Shown piece by piece: positions 31,982 through 41,928 of a stretch of 64,000 nucleotides of DNA; the first letter of the stretch is position 1, and each line of letters opens with the position of its first letter. The notes under the pieces were generated by a model, which saw nothing but the letters and a program-made list of their open reading frames with translations, ran no database searches and was not told where the DNA came from. The translations under genes were made by a program, and so were the position numbers. This DNA comes from Gracilaria gracilis (taxonomy: Eukaryota; Rhodophyta; Florideophyceae; Gracilariales; Gracilariaceae): positions 558,001 to 622,000 of the forward strand of contig JARGSG010000018.1 in NCBI GenBank assembly GCA_030374805.1, given 5' to 3'.

Positions 31982-32320
31982 AAAATTAATTGCACTGTAA
32001 GATAGTAGTGCACTTTATCAAATAAATTGAAATTGTTGTTGCTCTAACCACCCTTGCAAAAACCATACACGTGTGTTACATCACACAATACTGCATATCT
32101 TGTTGTGCCCATCATAAGTAGACTTGAAATAAAAAATCACGCAACCATAGTACACTAAGTACTATACGAAAGCGCATCAAAAAATTAAAAAAACAATACA
32201 AAAGTCTTCAGCAGCCTACGAGGACACTTAAACCATATCAAAAAAAGAAAAAATTGTAAAACCACTACCATCCGTAGAAGAAAATATACCTAAGTACAAT
32301 TATACATCGCTATCATCAAG

Positions 32321-33187
32321 ATGGATACAGATATTAGTGATTTACAAAATAGAGTCAATGTCTTAGGACAACAGCTCGCCCAAGTAATGCAACTCAATAA
32401 CCACTTAACAAATGTGGTAAGTAATCATGAACACCATAGTAATTTGCTAAAATCGGGGAAACCGGAAAAATTTTCAGGTAAATATGCCAGATCATTTCTA
32501 CAATCTATAGAAAACATATTTGCAAGTATTCATGCAACGCTTCCTGACGACAAAAAGATAATGTATGCGGTAAGCTTTATGACTGGTCCTGCACTAGAAT
32601 GGTGGGAACTAGTAAATATGAATAACACTGCAGAAGTAAGTACGTATGAAGGATTCAAGAAAAAGTTGCTAGAATATTTTGAACCAGCAAACAGAGAACT
32701 GAATGCACGTAAAATGCTTTCAAATATAAAACAAGTTGGAAGACTTGGGGCTGTTTCCTATTACAATAAAGAGTTCACCAAATGGCTACTACAAGTCCCG
32801 AACATGAGTATGGATGAACAGCTATTTAATTATTCCCAAGGTCTGCGTCATAATATTCGCATTGAACTGGAAAGAACCGGAGTACCAAATTTGCATGAAG
32901 CAATGAACTTGGCAGATCGTATGGATCATATCTATAGAACGAATATGGGATTCCGAAAACAATGGAATTCTAACAGAAATAACAATAATGGGAACAGAAG
33001 AAATGACCCCGTACCTATGGAAATTGGTAACATAAATCGCTATCAAGGCAGGAATAGGATGAATAACGAAGAAAGATCCAGGCACCTCAAGGGTGACTTA
33101 TGTTTTAAATGCCATCGTAAAGGATGTCGTCCTTGGATGCATAAACGTCTCTGGGTGCATCCCAACGTACGTGCCCAAAAAAACTAA
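32321..33187 (+). CDS. gag: Gag of element 2
   Basis: ATG at 32321; 288 residues. An N-terminal coiled coil (about residues 1-45) is followed by a Ty3/retrotransposon-gag capsid-like domain (FSGKYARSFLQSIENIF; GPALEWWELV; FKKKLLEYFEP; YYNKEFTKWLLQVP). A basic Asn-rich stretch leads to a zinc-knuckle-like end, CFKCHRKGCRPWMH. The usual GH of the knuckle is GC here, so zinc binding may be altered. The stop TAA at 33185-33187 follows directly on a frameshift heptamer leading to pol. Confidence 0.9.
   Translation: MDTDISDLQNRVNVLGQQLAQVMQLNNHLTNVVSNHEHHSNLLKSGKPEKFSGKYARSFLQSIENIFASIHATLPDDKKIMYAVSFMTGPALEWWELVNMNNTAEVSTYEGFKKKLLEYFEPANRELNARKMLSNIKQVGRLGAVSYYNKEFTKWLLQVPNMSMDEQLFNYSQGLRHNIRIELERTGVPNLHEAMNLADRMDHIYRTNMGFRKQWNSNRNNNNGNRRNDPVPMEIGNINRYQGRNRMNNEERSRHLKGDLCFKCHRKGCRPWMHKRLWVHPNVRAQKN
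33178..33184 (+). promoter_or_regulatory. -1 ribosomal frameshift site (gag/pol)
   Basis: A AAA AAC in the gag frame, followed at once by the gag stop TAA. A -1 slip puts ribosomes into the pol frame, which is open from 33145 onward. Three bases downstream a stem can form: agagta (33188-33193) with tactct (33223-33228), and ggg (33194-33196) with ccc (33217-33219). Confidence 0.8.
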
Positions 33188-36100
33188 AGAGTAGGGTATC
33201 AGAAGCACGCCATGAGCCCACGTACTCTAATGAGGCCGATGTACATTACAAGAGGAAAGAAACCGAAAAGGACAAAAAAATTATAAAATTATGCAATATA
33301 AAAAGAAACCACGCATCAAAGTTACTAATATACAACGGAGACGCTACTACACGTCATCGCAAGGAACCATGTGATATTCTCATTGATTGCGGTTGTGAAG
33401 ATATATGCTTATCTAAAGAATATGCAGATACATTGAATCTCCAAAGAAGAAGTACCGATGTCAAAGCTGAGCTTTGGGATGGAACATTAGTTCCAATGGA
33501 ACAATGTTTAGACACTTTATCCATTAAGATCGGGGACGCCAAGTTTGATATCCACCCTTATATAGTGGATTTAATAGGTTATGATATCATTCTTGGTCAG
33601 ACCTGGTTAGAGTTCTATAATCCACACATAGATTGGAGAAAGCACTCCATGACTTTACTCCTTAATGGAAAAACGTTTATTCTGGACGCAGAAACTGTCA
33701 AACGACAGTGCTCCCAAGAGAAACTTATTCTAAGTAAACACAAGTTTATGAAGCTCGTGAAAAAACAACAAAGTGAAATATACTACGTAGTAATTAAACC
33801 AAAGAAAATCATTCAAGTAAATAACATAAGTATCAAAGAAGGAATTCCTGAAGATGAACAAATAAAGAAGATACTTGACGAATACCAAGATGTATTCCCG
33901 GAGGACCTCCCAAAAGGATTACCACCCAAGAGATTGGTGGAAATGGAGATTAAATTACAAGATGACTCACAACCCAAAATGGGACCTATGTATAAGCTTT
34001 CCCCAAAGGAACTGCAAGAAATGAAGAAACAAATAGAACATTTACTAAGCCTAGGATTCATAAGACCCAGTATTAGCCCATGGGGAAGCCCAGTATTGTT
34101 CACACCCAAGAAAGATGGAGGACTTAGGATGTGCATTGACTACAGAGCCTTGAATAAAAGAACAATAAAAAACAAAGTACCATTACCGCGTATAGACGAA
34201 GTCTGGGACCAGCTCCAAGGAGCAAAATACTTCACCTCTCTTGATCTGAGAGCAGGATATAATCAGATACGTATTAAACCCGAGGATGTAGAGAAAACTG
34301 CATTCAGAACACGATATGGATTGTTCGAATACCTAGTAACACCATTTGGATTAACTGGTGCTCCAGGATGTTTTCAAACTCTAATGAATACAATACTACG
34401 TCCATTTTTAGATGAGTTTGTGATGGTTTATCTAGACGATATTCTCATCTACAGTAAAACCAAGAATGAACACCTCAAACATATACGAAGAGTACTAAGT
34501 GTACTACGAAAACGAAAACTATATGGAAAAGTTTCCAAGTGCACATTCATGAAACAAGAACTAGAATACTTAGGACATATCATATCAAATGAGGGAATAA
34601 AACCAGACGCAAAAAAGGTCAATGCCATAATGCAATGGGAAATCCCAACAAACGTAAAAGAAGTACAAAGCTTCTTAGGCATATGCAATTATTACCGCAA
34701 GTTTGTAAAGGACTTCTCAAAAATAGCAAGTCCAATAAGTGATCTTGTGAGAGACAAAGTACCCTTCGAATGGGGCAAAGAACAAGATGATGCTTTCAAT
34801 ACCCTTAAAAATGCCTTATCCACTTCTCCAATACTAAGATGTGCTAATCCACGTCTAACATACGAAGTAACCACTGACGCTTCAGCTACTGGATTAGGTG
34901 CTGTTTTATCACACACAGATAAGTCTGGGAGACGACCTATAGCTTATGCTTCAAGAAAACTCAATGAAGCAGAACAGAACTACGCTACAGGTGAAAGAGA
35001 ATTATTAGCCATCATATTCGCTTTACGAACGTGGCGTTCATATCTACATGGATCGAAATTTGTCATATACACTGATCATCATCCGTTAAAGTACCTAGAG
35101 ACACAAAAGACTCTGTCTAGAAAACAAGCCCGATGGGTTGAATATATGCAAGAATTTGACTATACCATATGTTATATAAAGGGAAAGGAGAACAAAGTAG
35201 CAGATTCCTTATCACGAAATGATAAAGAGGAACGAAAAACACCTATTGAGGTCATTAAACGACTTCTTAATATCACTATAGTCAAAATTTCTGAAGAAAC
35301 ATTGAACAATCTTTCAAAAGGGTACTATAACGATCCTTACTTCTCTAGCCAATTCCAGAAACCGACAGAACCATATAAACGGGTTGGAAAAAGACTATAC
35401 TTCGAGAACAGGTTGTGTATACCAGAAGGAAATATTAGAAAGACATTACTACATGATAACCATGTTTCATTACAAGGAGGACACAGATCCTATCAAAAGA
35501 CATTGCTTCTATTAAGAAGACATTACTTCTGGAATACAATTAAACAAGACCTTAAGAAATACGTTACCGAATGTGAAAGATGCCAAAAGGCGAAATCGAG
35601 TAATCAAAACTCACAAGGCCCACTGTTACCTTTTCCCCCACCAACAAAGAAATGGGAAGTAATATCAATGGACTTCATATTCGAATTACCAAAAAGTAAT
35701 GAATATACCGGCGTTATGGCAGTCGTAGATAAGTTAACCAAAAGGGTACACTTTATACCACTTCAATCAGATACCAAAGCTCCAATTATTGCTGAGGTAT
35801 TCTACAGAGAAATATTCAAACACCACAGATTACCACGTGTTATCATATCAGATAGAGACTCAAGATTCACAAGTAATTTCTGGAGTTCTCTTACGAAACT
35901 ACTGAATATACGATTGAACTTATCAACATCTTTCCACCCACAAACAGATGGTCAAACGGAACGCATGTTTAGAACCATGCAAGAAATGATCCGTTGTTAT
36001 GTATCCTACACACAACGCGATTGGGTTAAGTATTTACCTGGATTAGAATATGCATACAATAACACCATTAATGATGCTACTAAGTTTAGCCCATTTTACA

Positions 36101-36744
36101 TGGAATATGGACATCATCCACTCTCAATATCAGATATATTGTATCACGAGCATACTCCCATAAACGATGCATCTAATTCGTTCCTCAAACAGATACATCA
36201 CGCCAATAAACTGGCTCAAATTGCAATTGAACAGGCAAACACAAGAAATGCCGATTACGTCAATACCTCCCGGAAGAATACATACTTCAATCTAGGAGAC
36301 TATGTATTACTATCGACTAAAAATCTTGCAATCCCGAAAGGACGTTCACGTAAGTTCACTTACAAATACATTGGCCCTTTCAAAGTAATTGGAACCACCA
36401 AATCTGGTTCATCGTATAGGTTACTCTTACCAAAAGAATACAAAGAGTTACATCACACATTTCATGTGTCCTTACTTAAACCTTATTATGGTGATTCATC
36501 TCATAAAAAGCAAATGGATATCCAACGACTAATCCATCACACGAAGCCAAAGCTATCCATTATAGGCCATCGTATACTAAACTCGAGGATCGAGTATTTA
36601 ATTCGAAAAGAAGGGGAAGAGGTTGAAGATCTCTGGATCAGCGAAACAGATCCACAAATATCTTCAGAGCTTCTCGAGGAGTACAAAAGAAACACAAGAA
36701 GTAATATAAAAGGTAAGAACTCACTTTCATTCCTGCTAAACTAA
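33184..36744 (+). CDS. pol: Pol polyprotein of element 2
   Basis: Open from the frameshift site to 36744, about 1186 residues; it has no ATG near its start, as expected for a frameshift product. Domains in order: protease near 33385, where the usual DSG/DTG core is D-C-G-C (ILIDCGCEDICLS); reverse transcriptase with YLDDILIYS at 34429; RNase H with TTDASATGLGAV near 34873; an HHCC zinc domain near 35450-35590 ending CERCQKAK; integrase core with Asp at 35671, Asp at 35851 and Glu at 35959; and a C-terminal chromodomain-like segment (HRILNSRIEYLIRKEG, then DLWI). No stops or shifts are visible. Apart from the unusual protease core it looks functional. Confidence 0.95.
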   Translation, partial: LKSRVSEARHEPTYSNEADVHYKRKETEKDKKIIKLCNIKRNHASKLLIYNGDATTRHRKEPCDILIDCGCEDICLSKEYADTLNLQRRSTDVKAELWDGTLVPMEQCLDTLSIKIGDAKFDIHPYIVDLIGYDIILGQTWLEFYNPHIDWRKHSMTLLLNGKTFILDAETVKRQCSQEKLILSKHKFMKLVKKQQSEIYYVVIKPKKIIQVNNISIKEGIPEDEQIKKILDEYQDVFPEDLPKGLPPKRLVEMEIKLQDDSQPKMGPMYKLSPKELQEMKKQIEHLLSLGFIRPSISPWGSPVLFTPKKDGGLRMCIDYRALNKRTIKNKVPLPRIDEVWDQLQGAKYFTSLDLRAGYNQIRIKPEDVEKTAFRTRYGLFEYLVTPFGLTGAPGCFQTLMNTILRPFLDEFVMVYLDDILIYSKTKNEHLKHIRRVLSVLRKRKLYGKVSKCTFMKQELEYLGHIISNEGIKPDAKKVNAIMQWEIPTNVKEVQSFLGICNYYRKFVKDFSKIASPISDLVRDKVPFEWGKEQDDAFNTLKNALSTSPILRCANPRLTYEVTTDASATGLGAVLSHTDKSGRRPIAYASRKLNEAEQNYATGERELLAIIFALRTWRSYLHGSKFVIYTDHHPLKYLETQKTLSRKQARWVEYMQEFDYTICYIKGKENKVADSLSRNDKEERKTPIEVIKRLLNITIVKISEETLNNLSKGYYNDPYFSSQFQKPTEPYKRVGKRLYFENRLCIPEGNIRKTLLHDNHVSLQGGHRSYQKTLLLLRRHYFWNTIKQDLKKYVTECERCQKAKSSNQNSQGPLLPFPPPTKKWEVISMDFIFELPKSNEYTGVMAVVDKLTKRVHFIPLQSDTKAPIIAEVFYREIFKHHRLPRVIISDRDSRFTSNFWSSLTKLLNIRLNLSTSFHPQTDGQTERMFRTMQEMIRCYVSYTQRDWVKYLPGLEYAYNNTINDATKFSPFYMEYGHHPLSISDILYHEHTPINDASNSFLKQIHHANKLAQIAIEQANTRNADYVNTSRKNTYFNLGDYVLLSTKNLAIPKGRSRKFTYKYIGPFKVIGTTKSGSSYRLLLPKEYKELHHTFHVSLLKPYYGDSSHKKQMDIQRLIHHTKPKLSIIGHRILNSRIEYLIRKEGEEVEDLWISETDPQISSELLEEYKRNTRSNIKGKNSLSFLLN

Positions 36745-36768
36745 AACTGTTGTGATAAGAACGACAAG

Positions 36769-37221
36769 ATGAATCCTTACATATTACAAGAATACAGATT
36801 GCTCTATGTACAAGAGGAGTACTTATCTGCGCACCTAGGTAAAATCTCAAATATTCCATTTACGCAGAACGTAATTGTATGGAACATAATACACATATGC
36901 CTTGGGTTCTACCAAATCAAAGGCCCATTTGTTAAAGAAGTAGACTTCCAAATACTATGCAGACTACTAAGTGCATACAGTCCGCAACTTTATGATGAGT
37001 ATGAAGAGGAATTTATACTACAACTATATTTTGTAATAATTGGTACCTACGGTCACTACCAAAGATCTGGAAACTACCTCTCATGTATAAGAAATGCAGT
37101 AAAGAACTTCTTTGAAAAGAATATAGTGGAAACATTCAAATTGAATGAAATAGACGCACACCCGAGGATCCCATACCCAACTATGTATCCATCTCCTGCT
37201 GGACCAGCTCCACAGGAATAA
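36769..37221 (+). CDS. Accessory ORF A after pol, unknown family
   Basis: A 150-residue ORF with ATG, 24 bases after the pol stop. Soluble and helical by eye, with many aromatic residues; the core is NVIVWNIIHICLGFYQ, then GPFVKEVDFQIL, FILQLYFVIIGTYGHY and a Pro-rich tail. It is clearly related to ORF B at 37292-37711, so the pair arose by duplication within the element. I recognise no family. Possible roles include a suppressor of host silencing, a nucleic-acid-binding cofactor or an assembly factor, but there is no motif to choose between them. Confidence 0.75.
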   Translation: MNPYILQEYRLLYVQEEYLSAHLGKISNIPFTQNVIVWNIIHICLGFYQIKGPFVKEVDFQILCRLLSAYSPQLYDEYEEEFILQLYFVIIGTYGHYQRSGNYLSCIRNAVKNFFEKNIVETFKLNEIDAHPRIPYPTMYPSPAGPAPQE

Positions 37222-37291
37222 GCATAAATAGAAGGCGCGGAGCAAAGGACAACCAGTTCCTCACTCGCCCATCATCAAAAGAGTCCTCAAA

Positions 37292-37711
37292 ATGAGTTTG
37301 AACACCCAGGATCTTGGTCAATTACAATTTGCTCAGATGAAACTAGCCGACTGGCTGTTAGCCGCTACCTCCGACCCATATAAACAAAATGTTATATTAT
37401 GGAATATATTCCACATATCTTTGGCATACTATCAATTACATGGACCATTGATTTCGGAAATTGATAGAAATACAATACTTGCGTTATACGAAAGGCATGA
37501 ACCAAAAGTATGCCTTTCACTTACTGAAAGTAGAATGATACAGCTGCATTATTACATTATTGGGATCATTGGACATTACCCAGAAGAACGTAAGGCGTAT
37601 ATTCACATTACAGGACGAGTTTCGAAATACTTAAGAGAAGGAATAGGTTCACCAGTTACATTACATATTCCCAAAGGCGGCGGACATTCATTTTTGCCGT
37701 ACCCAAACTAG
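37292..37711 (+). CDS. Accessory ORF B after pol, paralogue of ORF A
   Basis: A 139-residue ORF with ATG, 70 bases after ORF A. It aligns along its length with ORF A: NVILWNIFHISLAYYQ, GPLISEIDRNTIL, MIQLHYYIIGIIGHY, then a basic helix. The C-terminus differs (KGGGHSFLPYPN). Same AT-rich bias as the element. No database family is recognised. Keeping two diverged open copies in a young element suggests both are used. Confidence 0.75.
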   Translation: MSLNTQDLGQLQFAQMKLADWLLAATSDPYKQNVILWNIFHISLAYYQLHGPLISEIDRNTILALYERHEPKVCLSLTESRMIQLHYYIIGIIGHYPEERKAYIHITGRVSKYLREGIGSPVTLHIPKGGGHSFLPYPN

Positions 37712-37872
37712 GTAATGAAGTACATGAGAAGAGAAAAAGAAACAAAAAGAATAAAATCAAAGAAAAATGAACAAAAACGAAAAAAGAAAAAAAAAAAAAA
37801 AACAGAAACCAAACAAGAAAAAGAACAAAACACAAACAAAAGTAAAATATCACATAATTTGAGGACAAATTT

Positions 37873-37892
37873 TAAAAGAAAAGAGGAGCAGT
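37873..37892 (+). other. Polypurine tract of element 2
   Basis: A purine-rich stretch (aaaagaaaagaggagcagt) ends directly at the 3' LTR and would prime plus-strand DNA synthesis. A long A-rich tract (37725-37850) precedes it. Confidence 0.8.
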
Positions 37893-38287
37893 TGTAGCAT
37901 ATGGCAGTTTTGGAAGGGGCTTAAAAGCATTGGTTTTGCCCCTTCCACGCGCATATGCTCAGCTGGTACGGTCACTGAGTTATCAGTGCTGTATAGGAAT
38001 ATAAAGTAGGAATAGAGCCTTTATTGGTAGTGTTCTTTTTAGTACTACAATCATCTATTTGCTAGACTATATAAACCGTCTCGGACTCCTGTTCCCAGAA
38101 GTCCGGGCAACTCTCCTCGGACCAACTCCGTCCACAACAGTTCCAGGCCTTCAGCAAGTCCGTCCAGCGCGAGCGCGGTCAGACCAGTGTGTAGGATAAA
38201 GTACTTTATTCAATATATATTTAAGAAAAAGCTATACACAATACAAAAGTAAGTTATGTACACACCTACTGCGCACCGATAATTACA
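37893..38287 (+). repeat. 3' LTR of element 2
   Basis: 395 bp, nearly identical to 30836-31229; followed by the target duplication catcg. Confidence 0.95.
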
Positions 38288-38440
38288 CATCGCTTCCTTT
38301 TTTAAAAAATCCTTTCCAAAAATATTGAAACTGATTTTAAATATTTGAATTGAAACCAACCAAATCTCACTCCAATGTGGAGAAAGTGCAACACACGCGT
38401 CACGCATGCAATTTTTCTAGGGGGCCCACTGTGCCCATTC
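38288..38440. repeat. Diverged dispersed repeat, right part
   Basis: Matches 48245-48395 (tttccaaaaatattgaaa, attttaaatatt, tttttctagggggc, cactgt) and continues the left part at 30481-30835. Confidence 0.65.
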
Positions 38441-38649
38441 ACAGAAAGCTAACGTCCTTGTAGGTGGACCAAATGCTCCGGGTTTGTCGCTGGCGGGCTT
38501 GTTGTGATGTGTGCTGGCGAAGGCCACCAATTGGCTCACGACGGCAATGCTCAACGCAAGTACCGTGAAGCATCTTGATTCTTTTGAGTTCAACCTTCTT
38601 TGGAGCCTCACAAAAACGAATATAGTCCATTGCCAACTTGACCAAAAAT

Positions 38650-39559
38650 GGGAGCATCCAAGAATTTAACACTGCGACACTACTACAGGGACTTAACCTC
38701 AGATCAGGACCGCCACTGACAGTGGAGCAAACAGAAAGCTTTCCATATCTCCGAGCGTACTTAAATTACCATGCAAGCCAAGAAGCAACACGTCCGCTTC
38801 CCATCTTGGCTACATTAGGTTTTGCCAAACCAACGTCGTGGTCGGTAGAACAAACATCGCTTCAACATCTTTATGTACCGTCTTTCCTGTATTCAAATAT
38901 CTCAATGTATATGAAATATGAGTTCACTACCATTCAGTTTAGACCCTGGCTCAAGCAGAGAACAAAAAAACCAACAGAATTCCTGTAAGAGAACCAAGCA
39001 CAATCACACAACAAACCGTCCCGTGAAGAAGAAAGCACAAAAACGAGCACGCAGTACTGAAACAAAACAACTTGAACCAAAACCGCCGAAGAGATCCAGG
39101 AGTGGTGCAACCAACTACTCAGCATACGAGACAAAGTTTTTGCGTGATATTGTTGCACAACTTGAGCCGACGGGCGCTAACATGTGGGCGCGTGTAGCTC
39201 AAGAGTAAAACCGCCAAGCACAAATTGACGAACTTTAAGAGCGTAATGCGGATAGTTTGAAAGACAAGTTTGACCGTCTAGTTCACGTCCGAAAAAAGAC
39301 AGGTGACCCTTTATGTCCTTCACTGGTACGACGCGCGAATCATATCAATCGAGACATACAAGCGAAAGTAATGGCCGCTGTTCTCGACCCACATGATGAT
39401 AATGGTAATCCTGCGGCAGCAGAGTTGCAAAATGCTCGTGAAACAATCAGCGTAATGGGCGAAAGAAAAAACAAACGAAGTATTGGGCCTACCAGTCTTC
39501 CTGTAGTAAAGGGATTCCAACAAAAAATAGTGAAGCAAATGGAACAGACGTCTCAAAGT
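38650..39559 (+). repeat. 910-bp tandem unit 1
   Basis: Almost identical to 39560-40469 and exactly the same length. It begins at the transposon left TIR and carries a dead copy of the DUF6818-like gene start (about 38918-39559). That copy has two nonsense changes relative to unit 2, at about 39207 and 39236. Confidence 0.92.
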
Positions 39560-40469
39560 GGGATCATCCAAGAATTTAACACTGCGACACTACTACAGGG
39601 ACTGAACCTCAGGTCAGGACCGCCACTGACAGTGGAGCAAACAGAAAGCTTTCCATATCTCCGAGCGTACTTAAATTACCATGCAAACCAAGAAGCAACA
39701 CGTCCGCTTCCCATCTTGGCTACATTAGGTTTTGCCAAACCAACGTCGTGGTCGGTAGAACAAACATCGCCTCAACATCTTTATGTACCGTCTTCCCTGT
39801 ATTCAAATATCTCACTGTATATGAAATATGAGTTCACTACCATTCAGTTTAGACCCTGGCTCAAACAGAGAACAGAAAAACCAACAGAATTCCTGTAAGA
39901 GAACCAAGCACAATCACACAACAAACCGTCCCGTGAAGAAGAAAGCACAAAAACGAGCACGCAGTACTGAAACAAAACAACTTGAACCAAAACCGTCGAA
40001 GAGATCCAGGAGTGGTGCAACCAACTACTCAGCATACGAGACAAGTTTTCTGCTTGACATTGGTGCACAACTTGAGCCGACGGGCGCTAACATGTGGGCG
40101 CGTGTAGCTCAAGAGTACAACCGCCAAGCACAAATTGACGAACTTCAAGAGCGTAATGCGGATAGTTTGAAAGACAAGTTTGACCGTCTAGTTCACGTCC
40201 GAAAAAAGACAGGTGACCCTTTATGTCCTTCACTGGTACGACGCGCGAAACATATCAATCGAGACATACAAGCGAAAGTAATGGCCGCTGTTCTCGGCCC
40301 ACATGATGATAATGGTAATCCTTCGGCAGCAGAGTTGCGAAATGCTCGTGAAACAATCAGCGTAATGGGCGAAAGAAAAAGCAAACGAAGTATTGGGCCT
40401 ACCAGTCTTCCTGTAGTAAAGGGATTCCAACAAAAAATAGTGAAGCAAATGGAACAGACGTCTCAAAGT
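39560..40469 (+). repeat. 910-bp tandem unit 2
   Basis: Second unit, starting gggatcatccaagaattt. It contains the 5' two thirds of the intact DUF6818-like gene. Confidence 0.92.
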
Positions 40470-40709
40470 ATTTCCGACATGGTTAAATGGCTCACAGCTC
40501 CAAATGAGGAAATGAAACATGGAACAAAATGCCCCAGTGACAGTACTGGAAATATTCGGAATATCATTCGCGAAGAGATGCAAGCTTGTATTGCCATTAA
40601 TCTTCAGAACACAGTCTCCCTTGTTCGCCGAGAGTTGAAAGCGGCTCTCGTAGAACTGCTGAAGAGTAAAGATCCCACTGAAGCAGAATGCGGCTCAAAA
40701 CCCAAGTGA
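39828..40709 (+). CDS. Myb/SANT-like (DUF6818-like) transposon protein, copy 2
   Basis: A 293-residue ORF with ATG at 39828. A basic N-terminus (KKKAQKRARS) is followed by the domain at about residues 60-150: NYSAYETSFLLDIGAQLEP, NMWARVAQEYNRQA, ADSLKDKFDRLVHV, KKTGDPLCP, VRRAKHINRD. It matches the protein at 16120-17121 in order and motif. A coiled-coil-like C-terminus follows. An upstream frame in the same tandem unit (QEFNTATLLQGLN to RPWLKQRTEKPTEFL) overlaps its start and may be a separate or 5' coding part. It is the likely DNA-binding partner of the transposase. Confidence 0.75.
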   Translation: MSSLPFSLDPGSNREQKNQQNSCKRTKHNHTTNRPVKKKAQKRARSTETKQLEPKPSKRSRSGATNYSAYETSFLLDIGAQLEPTGANMWARVAQEYNRQAQIDELQERNADSLKDKFDRLVHVRKKTGDPLCPSLVRRAKHINRDIQAKVMAAVLGPHDDNGNPSAAELRNARETISVMGERKSKRSIGPTSLPVVKGFQQKIVKQMEQTSQSISDMVKWLTAPNEEMKHGTKCPSDSTGNIRNIIREEMQACIAINLQNTVSLVRRELKAALVELLKSKDPTEAECGSKPK

Positions 40710-40727
40710 CCACATTTGCAAGCAAGA

Positions 40728-41928
40728 TCAACGGCAGTATACGCTTCGAATCTGATTATGTCCCATGGTTCGAGTGCGAAGATTCATCATGTGGCAGCAA
40801 ACTGAAATGATAACGAATTTTCTAGCGGAATCGCCGGGTAATACAGACTGCAACCTTCTGAACGGGAGTTTCAGTGCGCCGACTCCCGATTCTGCCGTTT
40901 GACGCCTAGATGGATACACTGACTGTAAAAGAACATCTATAATATAATGTCCACCACAAATTGGTCTTTGTATGGTGGCACTTCGTTTGCCTTTCTACTT
41001 CGCAGTACCTTTCCGTTAGTTACATCCGTGTTGTTGCAGAAAGCCGTCTCACCGTGTCACCCAGAATGCGATACCCTACTGGCGTTTTGGAGTCATCAAG
41101 TCGAGGCCAATACAACCCTGAAACTCCTGCCAGTTTGCTGTTGTGCCATGAACCAGGTTAGTTAACTGCAGCGTAAATTATCTCTCCAAAAAAGTTCCAA
41201 ACAAGCAGGTTGGTGACTTCTACATTTTGTGTATAGCCTTCAAAATAGGCATTTTGAACATCGAGGTCATTGTACGAAACACAATCAAACCGTCCTCCAT
41301 CAGTCACAGCAAATACCCCTTTCAAGAGTTCCGCGGTTTCTGGTTTGGACTTGCGAAGCTGCTGCGCACTTGCTTCGATTTCATCGAAACTGGGCCAAGT
41401 GATACGAGCATCTGGGATTTTTTCAGAGAAAAGTAGAGTTCTAACGAGCTGAATTCCGTATGAAAGCCAATCGCTTACTGAAGACGGCACAACACCGAAT
41501 ATAGGCGACAGCATGTACATCGTATCTCTTGTTCGGATGTTCCAAATTTCCATTCCTAAAAGATCAACTGTACCAAGAAGAGGTTTGCGTCCCTTACTAG
41601 ATGTCGTTCGTTTGTACGATGAGCAGTTGGGCACGGTTTGACGAAGGTTTGTGTAATGAGGTAGCAATATATCGAAGAACACTGTTCTATTCACGCTTAA
41701 GGCTGTACAGAAATCATCGTCCGATCCGCAAGAGATAATAACATTCCATGGAGAACTTAATCTGCTGACTATTGGGCGACGGATCCCCGAGCGCTTGAAT
41801 TTGGTTGATCTTGTTATGCGCTTCTGGCAGCGTTTTTCGTGGACTAGCTCTACGCTGCAATTCAACTGCATGACAACGGCTTGAACAAGAACGGCAAGAA
41901 CGTGACGGTGGAGGTTTTCAGGACGCAT
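40728..41928 (-). pseudogene. PIF/Harbinger DDE transposase, copy 2, broken
   Basis: The long frame 41928-41158 carries the N-terminal region (RPIVSRLSSPWNVIISCG; LGTVDLLGMEIWNIR; LSPIFGVVPSSVSDWLSYG) and the first catalytic Asp (VFAVTDGGRFD), ending LLVWNFFGEIIYAAVN. A TAA follows, but the same frame goes on with PGSWHNSKLAGVSGLYWP and YRILGDT (second Asp). A frameshift then leads to the C-terminal part (40919-40728: PSRRQTAESGVGALKLPFRRL, with the probable catalytic Glu). DDE_Tnp_4 family, homologous to 21599-22808. Inactive because of the stop and the shift. Confidence 0.82.

Larger units (their letters stand above)
30836..38287 (+). mobile_element. Ty3/gypsy chromovirus with accessory genes (element 2)
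   Basis: A complete LTR retrotransposon of 7.45 kb with LTRs at 30836-31229 and 37893-38287 and the target duplication catcg (30831-30835 and 38288-38292). Internal order is a two-zinc-finger ORF, gag, pol (protease, reverse transcriptase, RNase H, integrase, chromodomain-like end) and two related small ORFs. A primer-binding-like site ttggtagc follows the left LTR, and a polypurine tract precedes the right LTR. I count only two differences between the LTRs (one indel near the start and one T/C), so it is young. Gag and pol have no nonsense codons and are joined by a -1 frameshift signal. Confidence 0.96.
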
